From NCBI RefSeq assembly GCF_900109145.1, contig NZ_FNYY01000013.1:79649-143648 (forward strand): a stretch of DNA of 64,000 nucleotides, written 5' to 3'. The notes beneath the pieces are model-generated. The model ran no database searches and was not told the origin of the DNA. It was given only the letters and a program-made list of their open reading frames with translations. Below are positions 33,566 to 41,806 of this stretch, piece by piece (positions within the stretch are counted from its first letter, which is position 1; each line of letters starts with the position of its first letter). Origin of the DNA: Marinovum algicola. GTDB taxonomy: Bacteria; Pseudomonadota; Alphaproteobacteria; Rhodobacterales; Rhodobacteraceae. A program made the position numbers and the translations under genes.

Positions 33566-33853
33566 ATGAACATCTGGTGGGCTCTCGGTTTCGGCGTGGC
33601 GGCAGCGGTTGTCGTCGTGGTGGCGGTGCTGCTGCTGGCCATCCTTTGGCAGGCGCGGCGAATCCGCAGACTTGCATCAACCGCCGCGGAGATTGTCGGC
33701 GAGATTGATGCCAACACGCGGTCGGTCTGGCGCGTGGCGAAGATCAACAGGACTGCGGGCGCGCTTCTCGATGGCGCCGCCGCGATCGAGGCCAACGCGC
33801 GCGCGATCCGCGAGGCTGTCACGCATGACGCTGAAAATGAAGACGCGGCCTGA
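33566..33853 (+). CDS. Small single-span membrane protein 1 of hydrogenase operon
   Basis: 95 residues: one N-terminal membrane span (residues 6-28), a basic patch (RRIRR) and a helical hydrophilic domain (EIVGEIDANTRSVWRV, then two amphipathic helices). ATG 33566 with GGAGAGGTGA upstream, 4 bp after the small-subunit stop. First of five consecutive genes of the same size and topology. No known domain recognised; position suggests it anchors or wires the hydrogenase to the membrane. Confidence 0.75.
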   Translation: MNIWWALGFGVAAAVVVVVAVLLLAILWQARRIRRLASTAAEIVGEIDANTRSVWRVAKINRTAGALLDGAAAIEANARAIREAVTHDAENEDAA

Positions 33854-33863
33854 GGAGGAAGCA

Positions 33864-34181
33864 ATGGACCACATCACGCTCTGGTGGATCGCGATCGGCG
33901 CGGCTCTGGCAGTGACGATTGTCGTGGCGATCCTGCTGGCGCTGGTGGTCGGCACCGCCCGCGACATCCGCGACGGCGCCGCGCTGGTCTGGACCCGTGG
34001 CCAGCAGGTGGCCAACAACACCATCCATATCGCGCTGCTCTACCGGACGCTCGAGGCGGTGCAGGCAATCCGGGGCAGGGCAGGTGGTATCCTGCAAGAG
34101 GCCGAGGCGCTTCGCGATCATGCCGAAACCTGCCCGGGCTGTCCGCAATGCATCCTCGCCGGGGACAGGGGGGCCACATGA
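33864..34181 (+). CDS. Small single-span membrane protein 2, Cys-containing tail
   Basis: 105 residues: N-terminal span (residues 8-30), then TARDIRDGAALVWTRG and a helical domain with NNTIHIALLYRTLEAV. The tail CPGCPQC holds three cysteines in a CxxCxxC pattern that could bind a metal or thiol partner and is unique within the set of five. AGGAGGAA precedes ATG 33864; the stop overlaps the next ATG (ATGA). Function unknown. Confidence 0.75.
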   Translation: MDHITLWWIAIGAALAVTIVVAILLALVVGTARDIRDGAALVWTRGQQVANNTIHIALLYRTLEAVQAIRGRAGGILQEAEALRDHAETCPGCPQCILAGDRGAT

Positions 34182-34471
34182 CGACCCTGCTCACATCGCT
34201 GACCGCGCTTGCCGCGCTGCTGTTTCTGGCGGTTGTCGCCGTTGCTCTGGTGCGCATCAGCGGCCTGCTGGAAGAGATCGGCGGCACCGGCAGCAGCTAT
34301 CTCGCCAAACTTCGGCTGGGGTTGCGGGCCATCGACCGCGAAACCTCGCATCTGCCGGCCGCCGCCGAGCCCGTCAACAAGGGGCTGGCCGACGTGGCGG
34401 CGGGGCTGTCGGCGGTCGACGCGACGCTGGGCGATCTGCACAAAGCGGTCTCGGGACAGGAGGACAAATGA
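34178..34471 (+). CDS. Small single-span membrane protein 3
   Basis: 97 residues: N-terminal span (residues 5-26) and a helical domain (GSSYLAKLRLGLRAIDRETS, then HLPAAAEPVNKGLADVAAGL). It shares with proteins 4 and 5 the spacing of a Gly-rich first helix, an Asp/His-Thr turn and a Pro in front of a second helix, suggesting divergence from a common ancestor. Overlaps both neighbours by ATGA. No recognised domain. Confidence 0.75.
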   Translation: MTTLLTSLTALAALLFLAVVAVALVRISGLLEEIGGTGSSYLAKLRLGLRAIDRETSHLPAAAEPVNKGLADVAAGLSAVDATLGDLHKAVSGQEDK

Positions 34472-34773
34472 TGCCATTGGCAGCAATCGTGATCTGGATC
34501 GTGACGCTGCTGATCATCGCCCTGGTCATCGTGCCGGTGGCGGTGACCCTTCTCCGGCGCGCGTTGAACGCCGCCTGGGCGATCGAGGGATACCTCGCCG
34601 ACATGAGTACGGCGGGCGGCAGGATCGCCACCCATACCGGCGCGATCCCGGCACTGGGCGATACGCTGGAGACCGCGGCGACAATGCATCCCGTGGCCGA
34701 GGCCATCGAAGCCAAGACCGGGGCAGTGGCCGGGCTTCTGGTCGCACGGGCAGAGCACAGGAGGTCGCCATGA
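34468..34773 (+). CDS. Small single-span membrane protein 4
   Basis: 101 residues: N-terminal span (residues 5-28), then WAIEGYLADMSTAGGRIATH and TGAIPALGDTLETAATM, echoing protein 3. The start is ATG-ATG at 34468; translation is coupled to both neighbours by 4-bp overlaps. Function unknown; probably a subunit of the same membrane assembly. Confidence 0.75.
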   Translation: MMPLAAIVIWIVTLLIIALVIVPVAVTLLRRALNAAWAIEGYLADMSTAGGRIATHTGAIPALGDTLETAATMHPVAEAIEAKTGAVAGLLVARAEHRRSP

Positions 34774-35060
34774 TCGCCGTGCTGACAGGGATTTCGGTCG
34801 TACTGGCCTTGGTGATCGTCCTGGTTGTGGCCTATCATCTGATCGGCATCTTCGTGGCGCTGAAACGCGGTGCGGATCACCTCCAGAATCTGGCAGACGG
34901 ATTGATCAAGGTCCGCGACGACACCGCGCCGCTAAACGGACGGGTGGACGGCATTTCTGCACGGCTGGAGGCGCTGGCGCCACCGCTGCTGGCCGCCAAC
35001 GGAAACCTTGCCGCCATCGTCGGCGTCGCGCGCGGGATGACCGCCGAGAAGAAGGAATAG
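34770..35060 (+). CDS. Small single-span membrane protein 5
   Basis: 96 residues: N-terminal span (residues 5-30), then LKRGADHLQNLADGLIKVRD, DTAPLNGRVDGISARLEALA and a last helix with GNLAAIVGVARGM. Same architecture as proteins 3 and 4. Ends 6 bp before the hydrogenase large-subunit ATG. Function unknown. Confidence 0.75.
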   Translation: MIAVLTGISVVLALVIVLVVAYHLIGIFVALKRGADHLQNLADGLIKVRDDTAPLNGRVDGISARLEALAPPLLAANGNLAAIVGVARGMTAEKKE

Positions 35061-35066
35061 CCTGCG

Positions 35067-36947
35067 ATGTGTTTCGAGAACCTGCCGGTCGAGTTCGACG
35101 AAAACGGCAACGCCTTCCTGAAGCAAGGGGTGAAGAACCCCTACGACTACCAGACCCGCACCCCAGAGGAACGCGACGCCAAGCTGAAGGAGCTGGCCAA
35201 CAAGAACGGCCAGCTTGTCGATGTCGATTACGATCCGGTGACGCGGGTGGCCGGCGCGCTGGCCTTCCATTCGACCGTAGATCTGGAGCAGGGCCGGGTG
35301 CGCGACACCAATTCGATGGCGACGCTGTTTCGCGGCTACGAGGTGATCCTGCGCGGCCGCGACCCCCGTGATGCGGCCTTCATTTCGTCCCGCGCCTGTG
35401 GCGTCTGCGGCGGCGTGCATTCGACCGCCTCTGCGCTGTCGGTGGAAATGGCGCTTGGCATCAAGCCGCCGCCGCTGGGCATCGTGGTGCGCAATCTGCT
35501 CTTAAGCTGCGAATATCTCTACGACAACCCGCTGCATCTCTTCGTGCTGGCGGGGCCGGATTTTTCGGAAAGCCTGGTCAAGCAGACCAACCCCGAGATT
35601 TGGACAAGGGCCGAGGGCGCACCCGCGAAACACAAGGAGCTGCACGGCTACGCCACCATCGGCGATATCCTGCACGATCTGAACCCGCTGACCGGTAAGC
35701 TCTATCTCGAAGCGCTACAAATGACGCGCGTGGCACGCGAGGCCTATGTTCTGCTGGGCGGCAAGTATCCGCATCCCGAAACCATCATTCCCGGCGGCGT
35801 GACCACCTTCGTCGACATCTCGGTACTGAACGAATTCTACATGCGCATGATCAAGTTCTTCGACTATTCGAAGAAATGCATCGGCATCTGGGACGACGTG
35901 TTCGATTTCTTCCTCGAGGCCGATCCGCGTTATCTCGACTGCGGACGGCTCGATGCCACGATGGTCGATCTGGGCCAGTGGGACCATGAGGACCACTACG
36001 ACGCGACCTATGCCAACTGCAATGCCTGGGGGCAGGAGCGCTGGTCGACCCCCGGTGTTCTGGTGGGCGGCAAGCTGGTGACCAACCGGTTGACCGACAT
36101 CAACGTCGGACTCGAGGAGTTCGTCGAACATTCCTACTATGAGACGTGGGACGACTACCCGTTCAAGACCGATCCCGCCGGCAACCCGCTGTCGCCGAAC
36201 CACCCCTGGAACAAGACGACGATTCCGCGCCCCGGGTCGCAGAACTGGAAGGAGCGCTATTCCTGGGCCACCACGCCGACCTGGGACCGCCGCACCTTCG
36301 AGGCCGGCGCCTATGCCCGGGTCTACCTGTCGGCGGTGTCCGGCAAGCTGCCGCAATCGGCGTTCGTGCAATCGACTGGCCACAGTCTGATCCTGCGCGT
36401 CCCCAAGGGCGAGGAACGTCCCGAGCGAACTTTCGAATGGAAACCGCCCGAGGTCTGGAACGCTTTCGAGCGCAACCGCGCGCGCGCCTATGCCGTGGCC
36501 TTCAACTTGATGGTGACCATGGAAAACCTGACCCGCGCGATGGATCTGGTGAAGGCCGGCGAAACCAAGGTCGCGACGCCGTTCGAGATCCCCCAGAGCG
36601 GTCATTCCATTGGCGTCGGCTTCTGGGGCGCGGGCCGCGGCTTCCTTTCTCATCACTGCGAAATCAAGGACGGCCTGCTTGCGAATTATCAGATCGTCAC
36701 GCCCTCGACCATCAACGCATGCCCGCGCACGCCCTGGGGCGAGCCCGGACCCTATGAGCGCGCGGTGCTGAACACCGCCATCGTCGAAAGCAACTTCAAG
36801 GGAGAAAATGACTTTCAGGGCATCGACATATTGCGCGCGATCCGATCCTTCGACCCCTGCATGCCCTGCACCACGCATGTCATGGTCGAAGGATCGGATC
36901 GCGTGGTCACGCGCGAGGTAACCACCTGTGCCTGCGGCATCGACTGA
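35067..36947 (+). CDS. hhyL: [NiFe]-hydrogenase large subunit, actinobacterial-type (group 1h-like)
   Basis: 626 residues holding the Ni-Fe site. The N-terminal pair is in SRACGVCGGVH (C111, C114, with H118) and the C-terminal pair in DPCMPCTTH (C598, C601). After H604 there are 22 further residues (VMVEGSDRVV to ID), the extension that a maturation protease removes once nickel is in place. The protein has no signal peptide. It should be processed by the protease at 38685 and loaded by the Hyp proteins downstream. Its end overlaps the next gene by 20 bp. Confidence 0.92.
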   Translation: MCFENLPVEFDENGNAFLKQGVKNPYDYQTRTPEERDAKLKELANKNGQLVDVDYDPVTRVAGALAFHSTVDLEQGRVRDTNSMATLFRGYEVILRGRDPRDAAFISSRACGVCGGVHSTASALSVEMALGIKPPPLGIVVRNLLLSCEYLYDNPLHLFVLAGPDFSESLVKQTNPEIWTRAEGAPAKHKELHGYATIGDILHDLNPLTGKLYLEALQMTRVAREAYVLLGGKYPHPETIIPGGVTTFVDISVLNEFYMRMIKFFDYSKKCIGIWDDVFDFFLEADPRYLDCGRLDATMVDLGQWDHEDHYDATYANCNAWGQERWSTPGVLVGGKLVTNRLTDINVGLEEFVEHSYYETWDDYPFKTDPAGNPLSPNHPWNKTTIPRPGSQNWKERYSWATTPTWDRRTFEAGAYARVYLSAVSGKLPQSAFVQSTGHSLILRVPKGEERPERTFEWKPPEVWNAFERNRARAYAVAFNLMVTMENLTRAMDLVKAGETKVATPFEIPQSGHSIGVGFWGAGRGFLSHHCEIKDGLLANYQIVTPSTINACPRTPWGEPGPYERAVLNTAIVESNFKGENDFQGIDILRAIRSFDPCMPCTTHVMVEGSDRVVTREVTTCACGID

Positions 36948-37596
36948 GCCCGCCGCCACAACGATCATCGGCGTCGTCGGCTTCACGCCGGTGCTCGACC
37001 CCTATCCGCTGGGACCGCGGCTGATGGCCGAGCTGGAGGTTCGCTGCGCCGGAATGCCGGAGGTGTCGCTGCGCAACATGACCTGGAGCCCGATCCACAT
37101 CGTGCAGCAATTCGAGGACATGGGTGCGGACCTGCCGGACCGCATCGTCCTGGTGGGAGCGGCCTCGGTCTGCGCCTGCCCGGGCCGGGTCAGGGCCTGG
37201 CGCTGGTCGGGTGGCTGCTTGCCGGATGCCGCGATGCAGGAACGCATTTATGAAGCGGTCACCGGCGTGGTGGACTTGGAAAACACGCTGATGATCGGTG
37301 AAAAATTCGGCATCTGGCCAACGAAGTGCTACACTGTGGAGGCAGAGTTGCCGGCCGAGACCTTTGGCACGATGGTCATGGCGGAAACCCGGAAGCTCTC
37401 GTCCGTTTCCCTGGTGCGGGGCCTCGGTTTCGATCCCGCGCTGACGATCGCCCGGCTGGCCGCCACGGCGACATGTCTGGCCAGGGGCGACGACAGAGAT
37501 TTGGCCGGATTGAAACAGGCGGCGGATCTGGTTCCGGTGACGTCCTTTCATCACGCCACCACCACCGGACCCGCGCCCCGGAGGCAGAGTCAATGA
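36928..37596 (+). CDS. Hydrogenase-associated protein, possibly maturation-protease-like
   Basis: 222 residues from GTG 36928, overlapping the large-subunit gene. Pattern IIGVVGFTPVLDPYPLGPRL at the N-terminus, then RIVLVGAASVCACPG and a Glu-containing segment ENTLMIGEKFGIW, is reminiscent of the HycI/HupD alternating alpha/beta order, but the Gly-Asn-x-x-x-x-Asp-Asp site of those proteases is absent and a CAC motif is present. A true protease gene lies at 38685, so this is either a second, divergent member or an unrelated assembly factor. Unknown function. Confidence 0.5.
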   Translation: MPAASTEPAATTIIGVVGFTPVLDPYPLGPRLMAELEVRCAGMPEVSLRNMTWSPIHIVQQFEDMGADLPDRIVLVGAASVCACPGRVRAWRWSGGCLPDAAMQERIYEAVTGVVDLENTLMIGEKFGIWPTKCYTVEAELPAETFGTMVMAETRKLSSVSLVRGLGFDPALTIARLAATATCLARGDDRDLAGLKQAADLVPVTSFHHATTTGPAPRRQSQ

Positions 37597-37967
37597 CCCG
37601 AGACACCGATGCACAAGCGCTCGACCGGCTGATCGAACAGGAGGATGTGCTGCAAATCTGCTACTGGTATCAGGGCGAAGGTTTTGGCGAGAGCTTCACG
37701 CCGCTGGCCGTCCTGCCATTTCTGAAAAGCGGCGAGGGCGATGTCGCGAAAACTTTCGAGCGGCTGGCGGAGGCGGGCGATCTCCGGCGTGACGGCGGCG
37801 CCTATGTCTTCACCGCCACGGGGCGGCGCAAGGCCGGGCGCATGTTCTTCGAGACTTTCACCGAGTTCCAGCAGGCCAGTCACGGCGAATGCAACGCCGG
37901 TTGCTGCGACGGCGACGAGCCTTGCGACGACCCGACGCATGATCACCACAATCATGCGCATGGCTGA
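37593..37967 (+). CDS. Small protein with Cys/His-rich tail (possible nickel handling)
   Basis: 124 residues, ATGA overlap with the gene before. The first 90 residues look like a small winged-helix-type domain (VAKTFERLAEAGDLRRDGG, then YVFTATGRRKAGRMFF). The tail contains C100, C104, C105 and C111 followed by HDHHNHAHG (five His from H116). Such tails bind Ni in HypB, SlyD and UreE. Since hypA and hypB are absent from the operon, a nickel store or chaperone role is a testable inference; DNA binding is the alternative. Confidence 0.65.
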   Translation: MTRDTDAQALDRLIEQEDVLQICYWYQGEGFGESFTPLAVLPFLKSGEGDVAKTFERLAEAGDLRRDGGAYVFTATGRRKAGRMFFETFTEFQQASHGECNAGCCDGDEPCDDPTHDHHNHAHG

Positions 37968-37970
37968 GCG

Positions 37971-38684
37971 ATGACGTCCGGCGCCCCCCCGAACGTCAAG
38001 GACGACGCCCCGCAAGAACTTGTGGGTTATCGGTCCAATGAAGAATGGGAGGCGCTGGTGGCGGCGACAGGCGATGCGCTGGCCGCGCTCGACGAGGCGG
38101 ACGAGAAGCCGCGCGAGGACGTCCGGGCGGCGCTTGCGGGGATCGATGCCATCCACCGCGAAGCCCTGCACCGGCTGGTGCGGCTGTTCAAGGAAGGTGT
38201 GCTGGAACAGGTGATCACCGATCCCGCCATTCATACGCTGATGGGGATGTACGACTTGTTGCCGCCGGAAACGCCGGGATGCCGGAAGGTCTGGGATTTC
38301 CTGCCGCAGGACGACGCGGGTGTCTCTGCCGATCCCGCCGACACCCCGCCGCATTGGTCACCTGCGCCGGTGGACGCCGCGCCCGCCGATGGCGAATTCG
38401 CGGTGTGCCGCATGGAGGAGGGGACATATGTGCTGGCCCGTGCCGGGGGTGATCTGTTCGCCTTCGCGGGGGTCTGCGCCGAACACGGTGCCGGGATGCG
38501 GGAGGGCACCCTGAACGGGTATGCCTGGGCCTGTCCTGCTGCGCCCGGCTGCCTCTACGACATCCGCAGCGGCGCGCGGATGGGCGGCGGCGCACCGCTC
38601 GATTGCCGCCCGGTGCGCCGTGACCATGACCGCGTGCTGATCGGCTTCGGGATGCCGTTCACGCCCTCGCTGGCGGCGATGTAG
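37971..38684 (+). CDS. Rieske-like protein with altered second motif
   Basis: 237 residues. Residues 1-115 are helical and may be NifU-related; residues 140-225 have Rieske-type order: VCAEHGAGMREGTLNGYAWA then CPAAPGCLYDIRSG. The first motif is C169-x2-H172 instead of C-x-H, and the second has C188 and C194 but no His where C-x2-H is expected, so a classical 2Cys-2His [2Fe-2S] site cannot form unless other residues serve. A comparable NifU/Rieske protein is, from recall, encoded in actinobacterial-type hydrogenase clusters. Likely an electron-transfer or assembly partner. Confidence 0.65.
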   Translation: MTSGAPPNVKDDAPQELVGYRSNEEWEALVAATGDALAALDEADEKPREDVRAALAGIDAIHREALHRLVRLFKEGVLEQVITDPAIHTLMGMYDLLPPETPGCRKVWDFLPQDDAGVSADPADTPPHWSPAPVDAAPADGEFAVCRMEEGTYVLARAGGDLFAFAGVCAEHGAGMREGTLNGYAWACPAAPGCLYDIRSGARMGGGAPLDCRPVRRDHDRVLIGFGMPFTPSLAAM

Positions 38685-39188
38685 ATGCGGGTACTCGTCG
38701 CCGGAGTCGGGAACGAATTGAAGGGCGACGACGGCTTTGGCGTTCTTGCCGCCCGCGCCGCCGGGGCCGATCCTCGTCTGCGCGGCAACGTCACAGTCTT
38801 CGAGACCGGCATCGGCGGCATTCATCTGGTACAGGAGTTGATGCGAGGCTACGACGCCGTGCTCTTGTTCGATGCCTGCGATCGGGGGGCGACACCGGGC
38901 ACGCTCTTCCTGCTGGCGCCGGATTTGCCGGATGTCGCCGGATTCACCGACCGCGAGCGTCGCGATTTCTTTGCTGACATCCACTACGCCACTCCGGTGC
39001 GTGCGCTGACGCTGGCGCGCGAGGTCGGCGCCCTGCCGTCTCTGGTGCGCATCGTCGCCGCGCAGATCGCCGAGGCCGACACCTTCGGCACAGAGATGAG
39101 CCCGGCGATGCATGACGCGATCATGCCTGCTGTCGACATGGCGTTCGAGGTGATCGTCGCGCTCGAACGGAGGGAGGCCGCCGAATGA
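38685..39188 (+). CDS. Hydrogenase maturation protease (HycI/HupD/HoxM type)
   Basis: 167 residues starting directly with VLVAGVGNELKGDDGFGV, the family signature with Asn and Asp that grasp the Ni in the immature large subunit; a second conserved Asp is in VLLFDAC and a His-x-x-x-x-x segment follows near residue 105. It cleaves the C-terminal peptide after H604 of the large subunit. Its ATG follows the preceding TAG without a gap, and its stop overlaps hypF by 4 bp (ATGA). Confidence 0.9.
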   Translation: MRVLVAGVGNELKGDDGFGVLAARAAGADPRLRGNVTVFETGIGGIHLVQELMRGYDAVLLFDACDRGATPGTLFLLAPDLPDVAGFTDRERRDFFADIHYATPVRALTLAREVGALPSLVRIVAAQIAEADTFGTEMSPAMHDAIMPAVDMAFEVIVALERREAAE

Positions 39189-41524
39189 GGGACGCTCCCG
39201 GTGCAGAACGGATCACGGTGCGCGGCCTGGTACAGGGCGTGGGGTTTCGCCCCTTCGTCTATCTCATCGCCGGCAAAGCCGGCATCACCGGTTCCGTGCG
39301 CAACACCGGTGCCGGCGTCGAGATCGACGCTTTCGGGACCGGCGCCGCCTTGACCGACTTCCGCAACAGGCTGACCGGGGACGCGCCTCCGCTTGCCCGG
39401 ATCGACGCCATCGACGCGGCGCCGCTTGGCGCACCGGCGCCGCGCGACTTTTCCATCGAACTCAGCACCGGCGGCGCGGTCCATGCCGCTGCCACGCCCG
39501 ACGCCGCGCTGTGCGATGCCTGTCGCGCCGAACTGCTCGATCCGGGCGACCGCCGTCATGGCTATGTGTTCTTGAATTGCACACATTGCGGGCCACGGTT
39601 TTCCATCCTGCGGGCGCTGCCTTATGACCGCGCCAACACCACGATGGCGCGGTTCCCCATGTGTCCCGCCTGTCGCGCCGAATATCGCGACGTCGCCGAT
39701 CGCCGGTTTCACGCCCAGCCCACGGCCTGCCCGGAATGCGGACCCATGCTCTGGGCGGAACACGCGGGCGACGCCACGCAGCGGGAGATCGGCGCCGGGG
39801 CCATTGCCCGTGCGGCCGAGTGCCTTTCGCGCGGCGGGATCGTTGCGTTGAAGGGCATCGGCGGCTTCCATCTGGCCTGCGACGCCACCGACCGGTCGGC
39901 AATCCACTTGCTGCGCACCCGCAAGCGCCGGCCGGACAAACCCTTCGCGCTGATGATTCGCGACCTCGCGGCAACGCAGGCCTTCGTCCGCGTCAACGAC
40001 GCCGAAGCGGCGGCATTGGTATCGCCTGCCGCGCCGATCGTCCTGCTCGACATGCTGCCGGGCGGCCCGCTGCCCGAAGGGCTGGCGCCCGGTCTGAACC
40101 GGCTGGGAATCATGCTGCCATATTCGCCGCTGCACGCGATGCTGATGGAGGCCGTCGATGTTCCGCTGGTGATGACCTCCGGCAATCCCGGTGGCGATCC
40201 GCAGGTGACGACAAATGCCGAGGCCCGCGACCGGCTGGCGGATTTCGCCGACCTGTTCCTGATGCATGATCGCGACATAGCAAACCGGGTGGATGACAGC
40301 CTCGTTCAGGTCACCAGCGGCCGCGCCCGGCCGCTGCGGCGGGGCCGGGGCCTGGCACCGCGGCCGCTGCCGTTGCCCGAGGGGTTCGGAGCGTCACACC
40401 CACAGGTGATCGCCTTCGGCGGCGACATCAAGAACACCTTCGGGCTTGCCAAGGGCGGCGTGGCGGTGCTGTCGCAGCACATAGGCGATCTCTCCGGACT
40501 GGCGACCGAAGCGGATTTCCTGCGCACGCTGGAGCTGTTCGAAACCCTCTACGGCCTGTCACCTGCCGTCATCGCCGCTGATCCGCATCCCGGCTACCGG
40601 TCGCGCAGCCTCGCGCGGGACTTGGCCAGCGCACGCGGGCTTCCGCTGGTCGAGGTCGGCCATCACCACGCCCACGCGGCGGCCTGCATGGTCGAACATG
40701 GCGTACCGCTCGACACCGCCCCCGTGCTTGCCGTGGTACAGGACGGTATCGGTATCGGCGAGGCGGGGGCGCTTTGGGGCTGCGAAGTGCTGCACTGCGA
40801 TTATCGCGGTGCCAAGCGGCTGGCCACGCTTCGTACGGCGCCGCTGCCCGGCGGTGACCAGGCGGCCCGACAGCCTTGGCGGAACCTGCTGGCGCGGCTG
40901 AGCCAGGCCGGCACGCGCGATAGCTGGCCGGCGTCACTGTGCGAACGGCTGCGCGGCCAGCCCACCGAACCTCTGATTGCGGCGATGGCCAGCGGGCTGA
41001 ACACGCCGGCAAGCTCCTCTGCGGGACGTCTGTTCGACGCTGTGGCGGCGGCGGCGGGGCTCTGCGTCGCGCGGCAGACATACGAAGGCGAAGCGGCGAT
41101 GCGCTTGCAAGCGGCGGCGGAAGGCTGGCTTACGAGGAATGTCGCCGATCCCTACCACTTCGAAATCGTGGACAGACCCGACATGATCGAGGTCGACCCC
41201 GCGCCGATCTGGCCTCGGATTGCGGCCGATCTCGCGCAGGAGGAGGCTCCCGGCGCGATGGCCGCGCGGTTTCATGCTGGTTGGGCGCGGATATGGGCGG
41301 AAGTCGTCACACGCCTTTCGACAGACACCGGCTGCGACACAATCTTTCTTTCCGGCGGCGTGTTCCAGAACCGGCTGTTGAGCGCTATGCTGGCGGAGCG
41401 GCTCGACGGCGCCGGGCTGACCGTCCGCCAGCATGCGGAAGTCCCGGCCAATGACGGAGGCCTCGCGCTCGGGCAGATCGCCGTGGCGCTGGCCAGATAC
41501 CAAACCGAGAACAGGGGAGGATAG
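39185..41524 (+). CDS. hypF: Carbamoyltransferase HypF
   Basis: 779 residues. It makes the CN ligands of the active-site Fe from carbamoyl phosphate. Domains in order: acylphosphatase (VRGLVQGVGFRPF, residues 9-22), two zinc-finger-like pairs (CDAC...CTHC and CPAC...CPEC, about 110-185), a YrdC-like domain (200-390) and a Kae1-like carbamoyl-transfer domain (VGHHHAHAAACM near residue 490, FLSGGVFQNRLL near residue 720). Complete. Coupled to the protease gene and followed 3 bp later by hypC. Confidence 0.96.
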   Translation: MRDAPGAERITVRGLVQGVGFRPFVYLIAGKAGITGSVRNTGAGVEIDAFGTGAALTDFRNRLTGDAPPLARIDAIDAAPLGAPAPRDFSIELSTGGAVHAAATPDAALCDACRAELLDPGDRRHGYVFLNCTHCGPRFSILRALPYDRANTTMARFPMCPACRAEYRDVADRRFHAQPTACPECGPMLWAEHAGDATQREIGAGAIARAAECLSRGGIVALKGIGGFHLACDATDRSAIHLLRTRKRRPDKPFALMIRDLAATQAFVRVNDAEAAALVSPAAPIVLLDMLPGGPLPEGLAPGLNRLGIMLPYSPLHAMLMEAVDVPLVMTSGNPGGDPQVTTNAEARDRLADFADLFLMHDRDIANRVDDSLVQVTSGRARPLRRGRGLAPRPLPLPEGFGASHPQVIAFGGDIKNTFGLAKGGVAVLSQHIGDLSGLATEADFLRTLELFETLYGLSPAVIAADPHPGYRSRSLARDLASARGLPLVEVGHHHAHAAACMVEHGVPLDTAPVLAVVQDGIGIGEAGALWGCEVLHCDYRGAKRLATLRTAPLPGGDQAARQPWRNLLARLSQAGTRDSWPASLCERLRGQPTEPLIAAMASGLNTPASSSAGRLFDAVAAAAGLCVARQTYEGEAAMRLQAAAEGWLTRNVADPYHFEIVDRPDMIEVDPAPIWPRIAADLAQEEAPGAMAARFHAGWARIWAEVVTRLSTDTGCDTIFLSGGVFQNRLLSAMLAERLDGAGLTVRQHAEVPANDGGLALGQIAVALARYQTENRGG

Positions 41525-41527
41525 ATC

Positions 41528-41806
41528 ATGTGCCTTGGCATTCCCGGACGGATCATCGAAATCACCGATGCCGAAAAGTATCTTGCCGTGGTCGATGTCT
41601 CCGGCGTCCGCCGCAAGGTGAATGTCGCCTGTATCGCCGAGACAGATGCGCTGGATGAACTGATTGGCGCATGGGTGCTGCTTCACGTCGGTTTTGCCAT
41701 GAGCGTCATCGACGAGGCCGAAGCCGCGCGCACGCTGGAGGTGCTCGATGAACTGGGCGAGGTGCAGGATGAACTGACCGCGATGCGGGAAAGTGCACAG
41801 CCATGA
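41528..41806 (+). CDS. hypC: Hydrogenase assembly chaperone HypC
   Basis: 92 residues starting MCLGIPGRI, with the essential Cys2 that carries the Fe(CN)2CO group from HypD to the large subunit. The beta-barrel core (YLAVVDVSGVRRKVNVAC) and final helix (LEVLDELGEVQDEL) are typical; slightly longer C-terminus than the ~85 usual. ATGA overlap with hypD. Confidence 0.96.
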   Translation: MCLGIPGRIIEITDAEKYLAVVDVSGVRRKVNVACIAETDALDELIGAWVLLHVGFAMSVIDEAEAARTLEVLDELGEVQDELTAMRESAQP

